DNA from: Pseudomonadota bacterium | GTDB lineage: Bacteria; Pseudomonadota; Gammaproteobacteria; Xanthomonadales; Rhodanobacteraceae | Length of the DNA: 5,624 nt | Direction: 5' to 3' | NCBI GenBank assembly: GCA_021777635.1 | Contig: JAJYDI010000112.1 | Coordinates: 1-5,624 of the forward strand | Shown here: one piece after another, positions 1-5,211 of the stretch | Position numbering within the stretch: the first letter of the stretch is position 1 | Layout: the number at the start of each line of letters is the position of its first letter | The notes under the pieces: generated by a model | Databases searched by the model: none | Seen by the model: only the letters and a program-made list of their open reading frames with translations | Told to the model about the DNA's origin: nothing | Made by a program: the position numbers and the translations under genes

Positions 1-1
1 G

Positions 2-1216
2 CTTTATCGCGACAACAAGCTGGTTGAAGCGCAACGCTTGCAGCAACGCACCCAGTTCGACCTCGAGATGATGGCGGAGGTCGGCTACTGCCAGGGCATC
101 GAGAACTACTCGCGCCATCTCACCGCCCGCATGCCCGGCGAGCCGCCGCCCTGCCTGTTTGACTACCTGCCGGCGGATGCCCTGCTGGTCGTGGACGAAT
201 CGCATGTGACCATCCCGCAGCTGGGCGGTATGTACAAGGGCGACCGCTCGCGCAAGGAAACCCTCGTGCAGTTCGGTTTCCGTCTGCCGTCTGCGCTGGA
301 CAACCGGCCGTTGATGTTCGAGGAATGGGAACGGCGCGCGCCCCGAACGATTTTCGTTTCGGCGACGCCGAGCCGTTATGAGCTGGAGAAGTCTCGCGAT
401 CAGATCGTCGAGTTGCTGGTGCGTCCGACCGGACTCGTCGATCCCGATGTCGAGGTGCGTCCGGTGCGCACCCAGGTGGACGACCTGCTGTCCGAAATCC
501 ACCAGCGCGTCGCACTGGGCGACCGCGTGCTGGTGACCACGCTGACCAAGCGCATGGCCGAGAACCTCACCGAGTATCTCGGCGAGCACGATGTCAGGGT
601 GCGCTATCTGCATTCCGACATCGAGACCGTCGAGCGCGTGGAGATCATCCGCGACCTGCGTTTGGGCGTATTCGACGTGCTGGTCGGCATCAATCTGCTG
701 CGCGAGGGCCTGGACATGCCCGAGGTGTCGCTGGTGGCGATTCTCGATGCCGACAAGGAAGGGTTTCTGCGCTCTGCAGGCTCCCTGGTGCAGACCATCG
801 GTCGTGCCGCACGCAATCTGCGCGGCAAGGCGATCCTTTATGCCGACAGCATTACCCGCTCCATGCGGGCGGCCCTCGACGAGACTGCGCGCCGCCGGCA
901 GCGACAGGTCGATTACAACCGCGCGCACGGAATCGTGCCGAAGAGCATCGTGCGCGCCGTGAGCGACGTCATGGAAGGTGCCCGCAGCGAGGGCGACTCG
1001 GCCGGGCATCGCGGGCGTGGGCGTGGTGACTCCGCGTCTGCCAAGGTCGCCGAGGACGCGGCTGATTATCGTGCCATGGGCCCGGCCGCCGCAGCGGTTG
1101 CCATCCGCAAGCTCGAGACGCAGATGTACCGCCACGCACAGAACCTCGAGTTCGAGCAGGCGGCGCAGGTGCGTGACACCATCCGGAAGATCAAGGCCAT
1201 GGTTCTGGCGGGCTGA
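2..1216 (+). CDS. uvrB: UvrB, excinuclease ABC subunit B (C-terminal 404 residues; 5' end outside window)
   Basis: UvrB is the damage-verifying helicase-like subunit of cytoplasmic UvrABC nucleotide excision repair. It receives DNA from UvrA and recruits UvrC for incision. The frame is open to the left edge and reads [13 protein letters not shown] before the first possible TTG, so the gene is cut by the window and does not start here. Visible in order (numbered from the first whole codon): [20 protein letters not shown], Walker B region [11 protein letters not shown] (DESH at 65-68), VSATP (about 119-123), helicase motifs [13 protein letters not shown] and QTIGRAARN (264-272), a low-complexity GHRGRGRG linker (335-342), and the C-terminal UVR motif [17 protein letters not shown] (about 376-392) that contacts UvrC. 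These match E. coli UvrB closely; from memory that protein is about 670 residues, so roughly the last 60% is present. The C-terminus is intact with no frameshift. No convincing hairpin terminator follows; the converging gene ends 9 nt away. Confidence 0.98.
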   Translation, partial: LYRDNKLVEAQRLQQRTQFDLEMMAEVGYCQGIENYSRHLTARMPGEPPPCLFDYLPADALLVVDESHVTIPQLGGMYKGDRSRKETLVQFGFRLPSALDNRPLMFEEWERRAPRTIFVSATPSRYELEKSRDQIVELLVRPTGLVDPDVEVRPVRTQVDDLLSEIHQRVALGDRVLVTTLTKRMAENLTEYLGEHDVRVRYLHSDIETVERVEIIRDLRLGVFDVLVGINLLREGLDMPEVSLVAILDADKEGFLRSAGSLVQTIGRAARNLRGKAILYADSITRSMRAALDETARRRQRQVDYNRAHGIVPKSIVRAVSDVMEGARSEGDSAGHRGRGRGDSASAKVAEDAADYRAMGPAAAAVAIRKLETQMYRHAQNLEFEQAAQVRDTIRKIKAMVLAG

Positions 1217-1225
1217 AGGGGCTGC

Positions 1226-1927
1226 TCAGCTTCCGGCGACTTCGAATGCATAACTGTGACGCGCGATCACTTCGGCGTCCCGTTCAGCCACCAGGGCACG
1301 CAGGGTTGCATCGTAGTAATCAGCGTAGTGGCCGTGCTCACTTGAGTTCAAGGCCGGCGCGCGCGACAGGTAATGGCGCATCGCTGCGGTTGCCGGTACG
1401 CCGATCTGCTCGAGCAGCACGGGCAGACCGTCGCGCAGCGCATGCATGTCGAGTATGGAGACATCATTGGCTTCGCCATAGATGTGCTGATACAGGAAAC
1501 TGTAAAAACCCAGCCGGCTGCCGACGAGTGGTTCCAGACAGTCGCGCGTGAGGTTGATGCCACGATTCGGGAAGATGTCCGGCAGGCCGGAGCGCACCGC
1601 ATCCAGGAGTGCCGGCTGCTCTCCCAGCGTCAGCAGGTTGCGGACAGAGTCGGCGAATCCGAGCCGGCCTTGGTCGCTGACCACCCTGAACACGGGGTTT
1701 GGTCGCGGCTTCGCGGTCTGGAACGCATACCAGGACACGTAGTAGTCCCAAGGATTGCGTACGCTGCCGAGCAGAGGCAATGCGGCGCAGGATGCGGGCA
1801 GGCAGGTGCGTGGAAGGTGGTAACCAATCTGGCGCGCATCAGGGAAAAACGCCTGCAGGAACCTGTTGACGAAGGTGCCACCTGATTTGTGCAGGTGCAG
1901 AAAGACGAATCGATCGGTGACGATCAT
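1226..1927 (-). CDS. Sulfotransferase family protein
   Basis: A 233-residue protein predicted to transfer a sulfuryl group from PAPS to an unknown acceptor. Near the N-terminus, FVFLHLHKSGGTFV (residues 7-20) has the form of the 5'-phosphosulfate-binding loop of sulfotransferases (compare HxPKxGGT). GSVRNPWDYYVSWYAF (54-69) matches the 3'-phosphate-binding RNPxDxxxSxY motif. The C-terminal YADYYDATLRALVAERDAEVIARHSYAFE (201-229) resembles the usual family ending, in which an acidic helix precedes a Y-x-F/Y-x-F motif. No signal peptide or membrane segment is visible, so it is probably cytoplasmic. The start is fixed by a 4-nt ATGA overlap with the stop codon of the upstream hydroxylase gene, implying co-transcription and coupled translation. 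The acceptor (sugar, lipid, peptide or small metabolite) cannot be read from the sequence. Family assignment is firm; exact activity is unknown. Confidence 0.88.
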   Translation of the reverse strand: MIVTDRFVFLHLHKSGGTFVNRFLQAFFPDARQIGYHLPRTCLPASCAALPLLGSVRNPWDYYVSWYAFQTAKPRPNPVFRVVSDQGRLGFADSVRNLLTLGEQPALLDAVRSGLPDIFPNRGINLTRDCLEPLVGSRLGFYSFLYQHIYGEANDVSILDMHALRDGLPVLLEQIGVPATAAMRHYLSRAPALNSSEHGHYADYYDATLRALVAERDAEVIARHSYAFEVAGS

Positions 1928-2577
1928 CGCGCCGCGCTGGACCGAAGGGCCAGTCGATCAAGGCGCACGGCAAGGTCGGGTACATCGACGTCGAGCGAGC
2001 GGTCACCTGCAAGGATCAGTGCTTCCAGCTCCGGTGTCGGCAGGAAGTCGCATATCAGATGTGTGCGTGCCTGCGTCCCGTCATGCAGCACCGCGTGCTG
2101 GTTCGAATTGTTGAGTGCCCAGACTTCGCCTTCCCGCATGTGAAAGGCCCGGCCACGGCAGACCATGAGCACGGCGGGATCGGTGCAGATCGGCACATGG
2201 ATGCGTATGGTGTGACTGAAGTAGTCGGCCCGGTCGATATGCGGCGCGATCGTTGCGCCGGGGTTGAGCCGGGCCAGCAGGCATCGCTTCGGCGGCGCGG
2301 GAATCAATGTATGGATCAAGGCGCGGATGCGCGGCATCCGCTCGAGCGTCTGCCGGTCCTCGATCGGGGTTTCACCGTCGGCTGGCGCGTAACCACGCAG
2401 GAAGATGGCTTCGGCGGCGGAATGCACGCCAACGCGTCCTCCACGGGTTCCCCAATACTCGGCGGGGAGCTCGGCAACCTCGCGCTGCAGGCCTGGCAGG
2501 TTGAGAACCAGCTTCAGGCGGGTGCAGGCGCCGATCAATGTGTCCTTGTCGAGGGGCTGGGTCGGTGCTGCAGACAT
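1924..2577 (-). CDS. Aspartyl/asparaginyl beta-hydroxylase-like 2-oxoglutarate/Fe(II) dioxygenase
   Basis: A 217-residue protein of the Asp/Asn beta-hydroxylase fold. Such enzymes use Fe(II), O2 and 2-oxoglutarate to hydroxylate amino-acid side chains or related small molecules. The catalytic part is clear: APHIDRADYFSHTIRIHVPI (111-130) supplies an H-x-D pair (H113, D115) and the family's conserved R-x-H-x-P/G-(I/L) strand. NNSNQHAVLHDG (156-167) supplies the distal histidine (probably H161). R171, in ARTHLICDF, is the likely 2-oxoglutarate-binding arginine. The metal-binding set therefore looks complete. Residues 1-95 carry no motif I can name. There is no signal peptide, so it is probably cytosolic. 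The ATG at 2577 is preceded by an AAGG with about 10 nt spacing. It is the first gene of a two-gene leftward operon and its stop codon overlaps the sulfotransferase start. The substrate is unknown; peptide, amino-acid or lipid-linked substrates are all possible. Confidence 0.86.
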   Translation of the reverse strand: MSAAPTQPLDKDTLIGACTRLKLVLNLPGLQREVAELPAEYWGTRGGRVGVHSAAEAIFLRGYAPADGETPIEDRQTLERMPRIRALIHTLIPAPPKRCLLARLNPGATIAPHIDRADYFSHTIRIHVPICTDPAVLMVCRGRAFHMREGEVWALNNSNQHAVLHDGTQARTHLICDFLPTPELEALILAGDRSLDVDVPDLAVRLDRLALRSSAAR

Positions 2578-2636
2578 GGCGCGTTTGCCTTGGCGCAGAG
2601 CGGATGCGATTTTAGTCGATGCCAGTCTGGGCGCGC

Positions 2637-2666
2637 TTGCTGATCGGCCCGACGAGCGGCTAGACT
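2637..2666 (+). promoter_or_regulatory. Possible sigma-70 promoter for tRNA-Val
   Basis: TTGCTG (2637-2642) and TAGACT (2661-2666) are separated by 18 nt and lie about 14 nt before the tRNA. The -35 matches only 3 of 6 consensus bases and the -10 matches 4 of 6. The GC-rich stretch after the -10 (GCCGGCC) would fit a stringently controlled stable-RNA promoter. The position is right but the match is weak. I see nothing else in the spacer between the leftward operon and the tRNA gene (2578-2679). Confidence 0.35.
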
Positions 2667-2679
2667 TGCCGGCCGATTC

Positions 2680-2754
2680 GGGCGGTTAGCTCAGCGGTAG
2701 AGCACTTCCTTGACATGGAAGGGGTCACAGGTTCGATCCCTGTACCGCCCACCA
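2680..2754 (+). tRNA. tRNA-Val (anticodon GAC)
   Basis: A complete cloverleaf can be folded by hand. The acceptor stem is GGGCGGT (2680-2686) with ACCGCCC (2744-2750), all seven pairs perfect. The D-arm is GCTC-AGCGGTA-GAGC (2689-2703). The anticodon stem CTTCC/GGAAG (2705-2709 and 2717-2721) encloses loop TTGACAT, giving anticodon GAC (2712-2714), which reads valine codons GUC and GUU. The variable loop is GGGTC. The T-arm is ACAGG-TTCGATC-CCTGT (2727-2743). Discriminator A2751 and a genomically encoded CCA (2752-2754) complete it. The anticodon loop and its flanks resemble tRNA-Val(GAC) of E. coli. It stands alone and is followed at once by a terminator. Confidence 0.97.
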
Positions 2755-2765
2755 GAAATTTCGAG

Positions 2766-2799
2766 CGGCGCGCCTTTCATGGCGCGCCGTTTTCATTTC
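2766..2799 (+). terminator. Intrinsic terminator after tRNA-Val
   Basis: A perfect 9-bp GC-only stem, CGGCGCGCC (2766-2774) with GGCGCGCCG (2781-2789), closes a six-base loop TTTCAT. It is followed by a T-rich run, TTTTCATTTC (2790-2799). It starts 11 nt after the tRNA CCA end. The stem is nearly symmetric, but the strong T-run is on the plus side, so it mainly terminates the tRNA transcript and insulates the downstream regulator gene. Confidence 0.88.
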
Positions 2800-2817
2800 T
2801 GATGTCCCCGCAGGGCT

Positions 2818-2835
2818 ACATACGATCGCGTATGT
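2818..2835. promoter_or_regulatory. Palindromic element 1 upstream of the sigma-54 activator gene
   Basis: Perfect inverted repeat ACATACG-ATCG-CGTATGT, with 7-bp arms and a 4-nt spacer. It lies about 200 bp before the activator's start codon and beyond the tRNA terminator. It has no T-run, so it is not a terminator. Its size and symmetry suit a dimeric DNA-binding protein. The binding protein is unknown; autoregulation by the adjacent activator is one possibility. Confidence 0.45.
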
Positions 2836-2851
2836 TAAGAGGTTCCATCAA

Positions 2852-2865
2852 ACATTACGAAATGT
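2852..2865. promoter_or_regulatory. Palindromic element 2 upstream of the sigma-54 activator gene
   Basis: Perfect inverted repeat ACATT-ACGA-AATGT, with 5-bp arms and a 4-nt spacer. Its outer ACAT/ATGT tetramers are shared with element 1 and its centre is 32 bp away, about three helical turns. It sits in an AT-rich patch followed by GATATATC (2866-2873) that could contain a -10 element, though I find no good -35. The rest of the stretch to the activator start (about 2874-3025) shows no gene or clear signal. Confidence 0.4.
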
Positions 2866-3025
2866 GATATATCTGAAACACTCGGGAACCGCACAGCACG
2901 TGCGACGACCACTCCGGGCCCCAAGCGAGGCTGCACGATTGCAGTTGACGAATGCTGAGGTCCGCTGCGCCCAGGCCTGATCGTCTCGGAGTCGACACGA
3001 CGCAGCCGGAGCGCAGCCGGGTGAC

Positions 3026-3031
3026 AAGGAG
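3026..3031 (+). promoter_or_regulatory. Ribosome binding site fixing the activator start
   Basis: AAGGAG lies 7 nt before ATG 3039, an optimal Shine-Dalgarno arrangement. The same frame is open further upstream to an ATG at 2952, but that start lacks a comparable site and would add 29 low-complexity residues. The start at 3039 is therefore preferred. Confidence 0.8.
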
Positions 3032-3038
3032 TGCGGAG

Positions 3039-4388
3039 ATGGCAACGACTCAGACCGCTTTGCGAAGTTTCATCCATTTCGGTGCCATGGCGGAGGGCTT
3101 GGAGAACGCGCTGCTGGCCGGCGGCTGGCAGAGGGTCAACGTAGCCGCGCTGGCCCAGGTGCCCGCGGCCTTGCGCAAGGCTCGGACGCGCGTTGTCCTC
3201 GTGGACCTCGGCGATGGCGACGCCGCGCGTTTGCGTGATGTGGTTGCGCTGATTGCGCGACATGCCGATGTCGAATGGCTGGCGCAGGTTGCGCCGGCAA
3301 CGCTGAGCAGTGCGGCTTTGCGCGAGGTCATCTACAGCAGTTTCTTCGATTTCTGCACGGCTCCGCTGGACGTGGAGCGTCTGTGTGCCGCGCTTGGGCA
3401 TGCGTGGGGCATGTCGGAGCTGGGACCACGCGGCAATGCCGAGTCGCAGGCTGGCTTGGGGCTGGGCGGCATGGTGGGCGAGAGTCCAGCCGTCCGCACG
3501 CTCCTGACACAGTTGCGCAAGCTGGCGCCGATCGATGTGCCGATCCTGATCACTGGCGAGTCAGGCACCGGCAAGGAAATCGCGGCCCGCAATCTGCACG
3601 CATTGTCGCCGCGCCATGATGCAGCGTTCATCGCCATCAACTGCGGCGGATTGTCCGAAAAGCTGGTGCCCTCGGAGCTGTTCGGTCACGAGCGTGGCGC
3701 ATTCACCGGGGCGACTTCGCGGAAGATCGGCCGTATCGAGGCCGCCGCGGGCGGCACCGTGTTTCTCGACGAGATCGGCGATCTGCCGCTGGATGCGCAG
3801 GCCAACCTGCTGCGCTTTCTGCAGGAGGGCACGATCGAGCGCGTAGGCAGCCATGTGTCGATCAAGGTGGACGCGCGCGTGATCGCGGCGACGCACGTGG
3901 ATCTTGAGCGCGCGGTCGCGGAAGGCCGCTTCCGACAGGATCTGTATTACCGGCTCAATGTACTGCGACTGCGCATGCCGCCGCTGCGCGAGCGAGGCGG
4001 TGACGTCGAGCACCTTGCGCGCTATTTTCTCGACCGTTACGCGCGCGAACTGGGCATCCGCATCCGTGGCTACAGCCTTGCCGCATTGCGTGCGCTGAGC
4101 GCGCATCCATGGCCTGGCAATGTACGCGAACTGATGAACCGAGTGCGACGTGCCGTGGTGCTGTGCGAAGGCGGCCTGATCCGCCCTGCTGATCTCGAAC
4201 TGGACGGCGAACACGAGGATGCGCGCATGCTGTCTCTTGACGAGGCGCGTGCCCATGCCGAGCGAGAGACCATCGTGCGCTGCCTGCAGGAAACGCGCTT
4301 CAACGTCAGCGAGTGCGCGCGCCGCCTGCAGGTCTCCCGCGTGACGCTCTACCGACTGTGCAAGAAGCTCGAGGTCAGCCTCGGCTGA
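3039..4388 (+). CDS. Sigma-54-dependent Fis-family transcriptional activator with degenerate receiver-like (VpsR-type) N-terminal domain
   Basis: A 449-residue bacterial enhancer-binding protein that would remodel sigma-54 RNA polymerase using ATP. Residues 1-125 look like a receiver remnant: RVVLVDLGDGD (51-61) ends a strand with D56 where a phospho-acceptor Asp could sit, and DFCTAPLDVERLCAAL (104-119) resembles the receiver end. However, the usual Lys before Pro is Ala, and no N-terminal acidic pair is seen, as in VpsR-like regulators. The AAA+ core is complete: GMVGESPAVRTLL (144-156), Walker A GESGTGKE (173-180), sigma-54-contacting GAFTGA (220-225), Walker B VFLDEIGDL (241-249), FRQDLYYRLNV (298-308), PPLRERGGDVEHLA (314-327) and WPGNVREL (358-365). 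The C-terminus (about 405-449) carries a Fis-type HTH, NVSECARRLQVSRVTLYRLC. A sigma-54 promoter lies about 260 bp after its stop, so the following operon is its probable target. Phosphorylation or ligand (for example c-di-GMP) control cannot be judged from sequence. Confidence 0.93.
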   Translation: MATTQTALRSFIHFGAMAEGLENALLAGGWQRVNVAALAQVPAALRKARTRVVLVDLGDGDAARLRDVVALIARHADVEWLAQVAPATLSSAALREVIYSSFFDFCTAPLDVERLCAALGHAWGMSELGPRGNAESQAGLGLGGMVGESPAVRTLLTQLRKLAPIDVPILITGESGTGKEIAARNLHALSPRHDAAFIAINCGGLSEKLVPSELFGHERGAFTGATSRKIGRIEAAAGGTVFLDEIGDLPLDAQANLLRFLQEGTIERVGSHVSIKVDARVIAATHVDLERAVAEGRFRQDLYYRLNVLRLRMPPLRERGGDVEHLARYFLDRYARELGIRIRGYSLAALRALSAHPWPGNVRELMNRVRRAVVLCEGGLIRPADLELDGEHEDARMLSLDEARAHAERETIVRCLQETRFNVSECARRLQVSRVTLYRLCKKLEVSLG

Positions 4389-4482
4389 CATCTTCAAGAG
4401 CCGCGCCATCAAAGCAGCCGAACCGATGCGTCGGCGGAGGTGCCCGGCGGCGGGGGGTCTTGTGCCGGCAGGGAGCTGCGAT

Positions 4483-4504
4483 GGTGTATCGATCGCACTA
4501 CACC
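4483..4504. promoter_or_regulatory. Inverted repeat, candidate upstream activator (enhancer) site
   Basis: GGTGTA (4483-4488) and TACACC (4499-4504) are exact reverse complements separated by 10 nt. The centre is about 180 bp upstream of the start site predicted from the sigma-54 promoter, within the usual range for enhancer-binding proteins. A second, shorter dyad, CGGTG-CGA-CACCG, lies at 4596-4608, about 70 bp upstream; both share a GGTG/CACC core. The rest of the region 4389-4640 shows no gene and no convincing terminator. An A-rich tract (4618-4630) lies just before the promoter and might aid bending, but it matches the IHF consensus poorly. Confidence 0.4.
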
Positions 4505-4646
4505 TGAGTCCATGCCACGAAAGCGCATGAAACAAGGCTAATGCCGCACCAGCCTGGGTTCAGCTGTAGCGGTGGAGCAACACTCGGCACAGGAACGGTG
4601 CGACACCGGGCGTACGGATCAAAATAAAAACAGCTGCTTACATGGC

Positions 4647-4662
4647 TGGCACTGCTCTTGCC
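4647..4662 (+). promoter_or_regulatory. Sigma-54 (-24/-12) promoter of the secreted-protein operon
   Basis: TGGCAC (4647-4652), five bases TGCTC, then TTGC (4658-4661) matches the sigma-54 consensus TGGCAC-N5-TTGC at every fixed base. The invariant GG (4648-4649) and GC (4660-4661) are separated by exactly 10 nt. Transcription should start about 12 nt further on, near 4672-4673. That leaves a leader of about 25 nt before ATG 4698 but only about 4 nt before ATG 4677, which helps decide the start of the next gene. The adjacent sigma-54 activator gene supports the call. Confidence 0.87.
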
Positions 4663-4683
4663 CTTAGGTCTGTGCGATGGACC

Positions 4684-4689
4684 GAGGGG
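4684..4689 (+). promoter_or_regulatory. Ribosome binding site fixing the start of the small exported protein
   Basis: GAGGGG lies 8 nt before ATG 4698. The alternative in-frame ATG at 4677 has no good Shine-Dalgarno and almost no leader if the sigma-54 promoter is used, so 4698 is chosen. Confidence 0.7.
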
Positions 4690-4697
4690 ATGCCCGT

Positions 4698-5201
4698 ATG
4701 CATACCGCTGAGAGTGACTCCCGCATCAAGTGGCTGGCGGGTTGCAAGGCCGCGCTGCTGATTCTTGCCTGCGGTTTCGATCAGGCGGATGCCGCCGGTG
4801 CCCGGCAGGGGGTCTATCCGTGGCTGGGCGAGATCGTGCTGCTGCGGGACATGCCCTCTCGACCCGCCGTGCGGCCTGCTCCTCCGGGCGTGGCGCTGAT
4901 CGTCGATCCCAGCCCGCGACGCGAGGTCGAAGGCACCCTGGGAGCACGCGAACTCGACGACGGCGATCTGCTGGCTGCAGCGGCGCCGGTACCGCTGGTC
5001 GGCTCGGCGCTGCAAGGCATGCCCGATGTCCAAGGCCTGATCGGCCCGACATTCGGCATCGACCCGGCGCGCGGCGCGGGCCCTGCCAACGCGCTGACGG
5101 GGCCTCTGGGTTCGCTGGGCGGTGCTACCCGCGGCATCGGCGGATCGGTCAGCGGTGCGCTGCAAGGCGCCGGACTGCTGCCGCCTCCGGGCGGCCACTG
5201 A
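4698..5201 (+). CDS. Small exported Gly/Pro/Ala-rich protein of unknown function
   Basis: A 167-residue protein that I do not recognise. Its N-terminus looks exported: basic residues (R9, K11, K17), a hydrophobic core AALLILACGF (18-27), then ADA (30-32) as a plausible signal-peptidase I site. ILAC (22-25) could instead be an imperfect lipobox, making it a lipoprotein. The mature part has two regions. About 35-100 is mixed and Pro-rich, with GVYPWLGEIVLLRDMP and GVALIVDPSPRREV. About 101-167 is low-complexity, rich in Gly, Ala, Leu and Pro (GSALQGM, GPLGSLGGATRGIGG, SGALQGAGLLPPPGGH), probably flexible or extended. It is the first gene behind a sigma-54 promoter and ends 10 nt before the repeat-containing secreted protein, so the two are almost certainly co-transcribed. 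A role as periplasmic or surface accessory to that protein is inferred from context only. An ATG at 4677 would add seven residues but is less likely. Confidence 0.75.
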   Translation: MHTAESDSRIKWLAGCKAALLILACGFDQADAAGARQGVYPWLGEIVLLRDMPSRPAVRPAPPGVALIVDPSPRREVEGTLGARELDDGDLLAAAAPVPLVGSALQGMPDVQGLIGPTFGIDPARGAGPANALTGPLGSLGGATRGIGGSVSGALQGAGLLPPPGGH

Positions 5202-5211
5202 GATCGCCGGC

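Noticed and set aside
1211..1236. Hairpin around the uvrB stop (CTGA...TCAG, GAAG...CTTC) as a shared terminator
   Set aside because: The arms are only 4-5 bp and no T-run follows on either strand.
2628..2640. TGGGCGCGCTTGC as a sigma-54 promoter before the tRNA
   Set aside because: Only 7-8 nt separate the GG and GC elements instead of 10, so the spacing is wrong.
2059..2643. Rightward open frame (194 codons) opposite the hydroxylase gene
   Set aside because: It is a mirror of a gene with a complete dioxygenase motif set, and the translation has no family features.
2730..2754. tRNA-Val 3' end as an attachment site for an integrated element
   Set aside because: No second copy of the tRNA 3' end, no integrase and no other mobile-element gene is seen in the window.
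2952..3038. Upstream in-frame extension of the activator from ATG 2952
   Set aside because: It has no good ribosome site, while ATG 3039 has AAGGAG at 7 nt. The extra 29 residues are Arg/Pro-rich and do not look like a domain.
2835..3401. Leftward open frame (188 codons) covering the regulator's upstream region and N-terminus
   Set aside because: It overlaps the well-supported activator start on the other strand, has low-complexity content, and shows no motif or ribosome site that I can support.
4441..4472. TGCCCGGC...GCCGGCA as a terminator for the activator gene
   Set aside because: The stem needs a bulge and there is no T-tract, so support is insufficient.
3561..4535. Long leftward open frame (324 codons) opposite the activator gene
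   Set aside because: It lies antisense to the AAA+ core of a gene with full family motifs. Its translation shows no recognisable motif. Such frames are expected opposite GC-rich genes.
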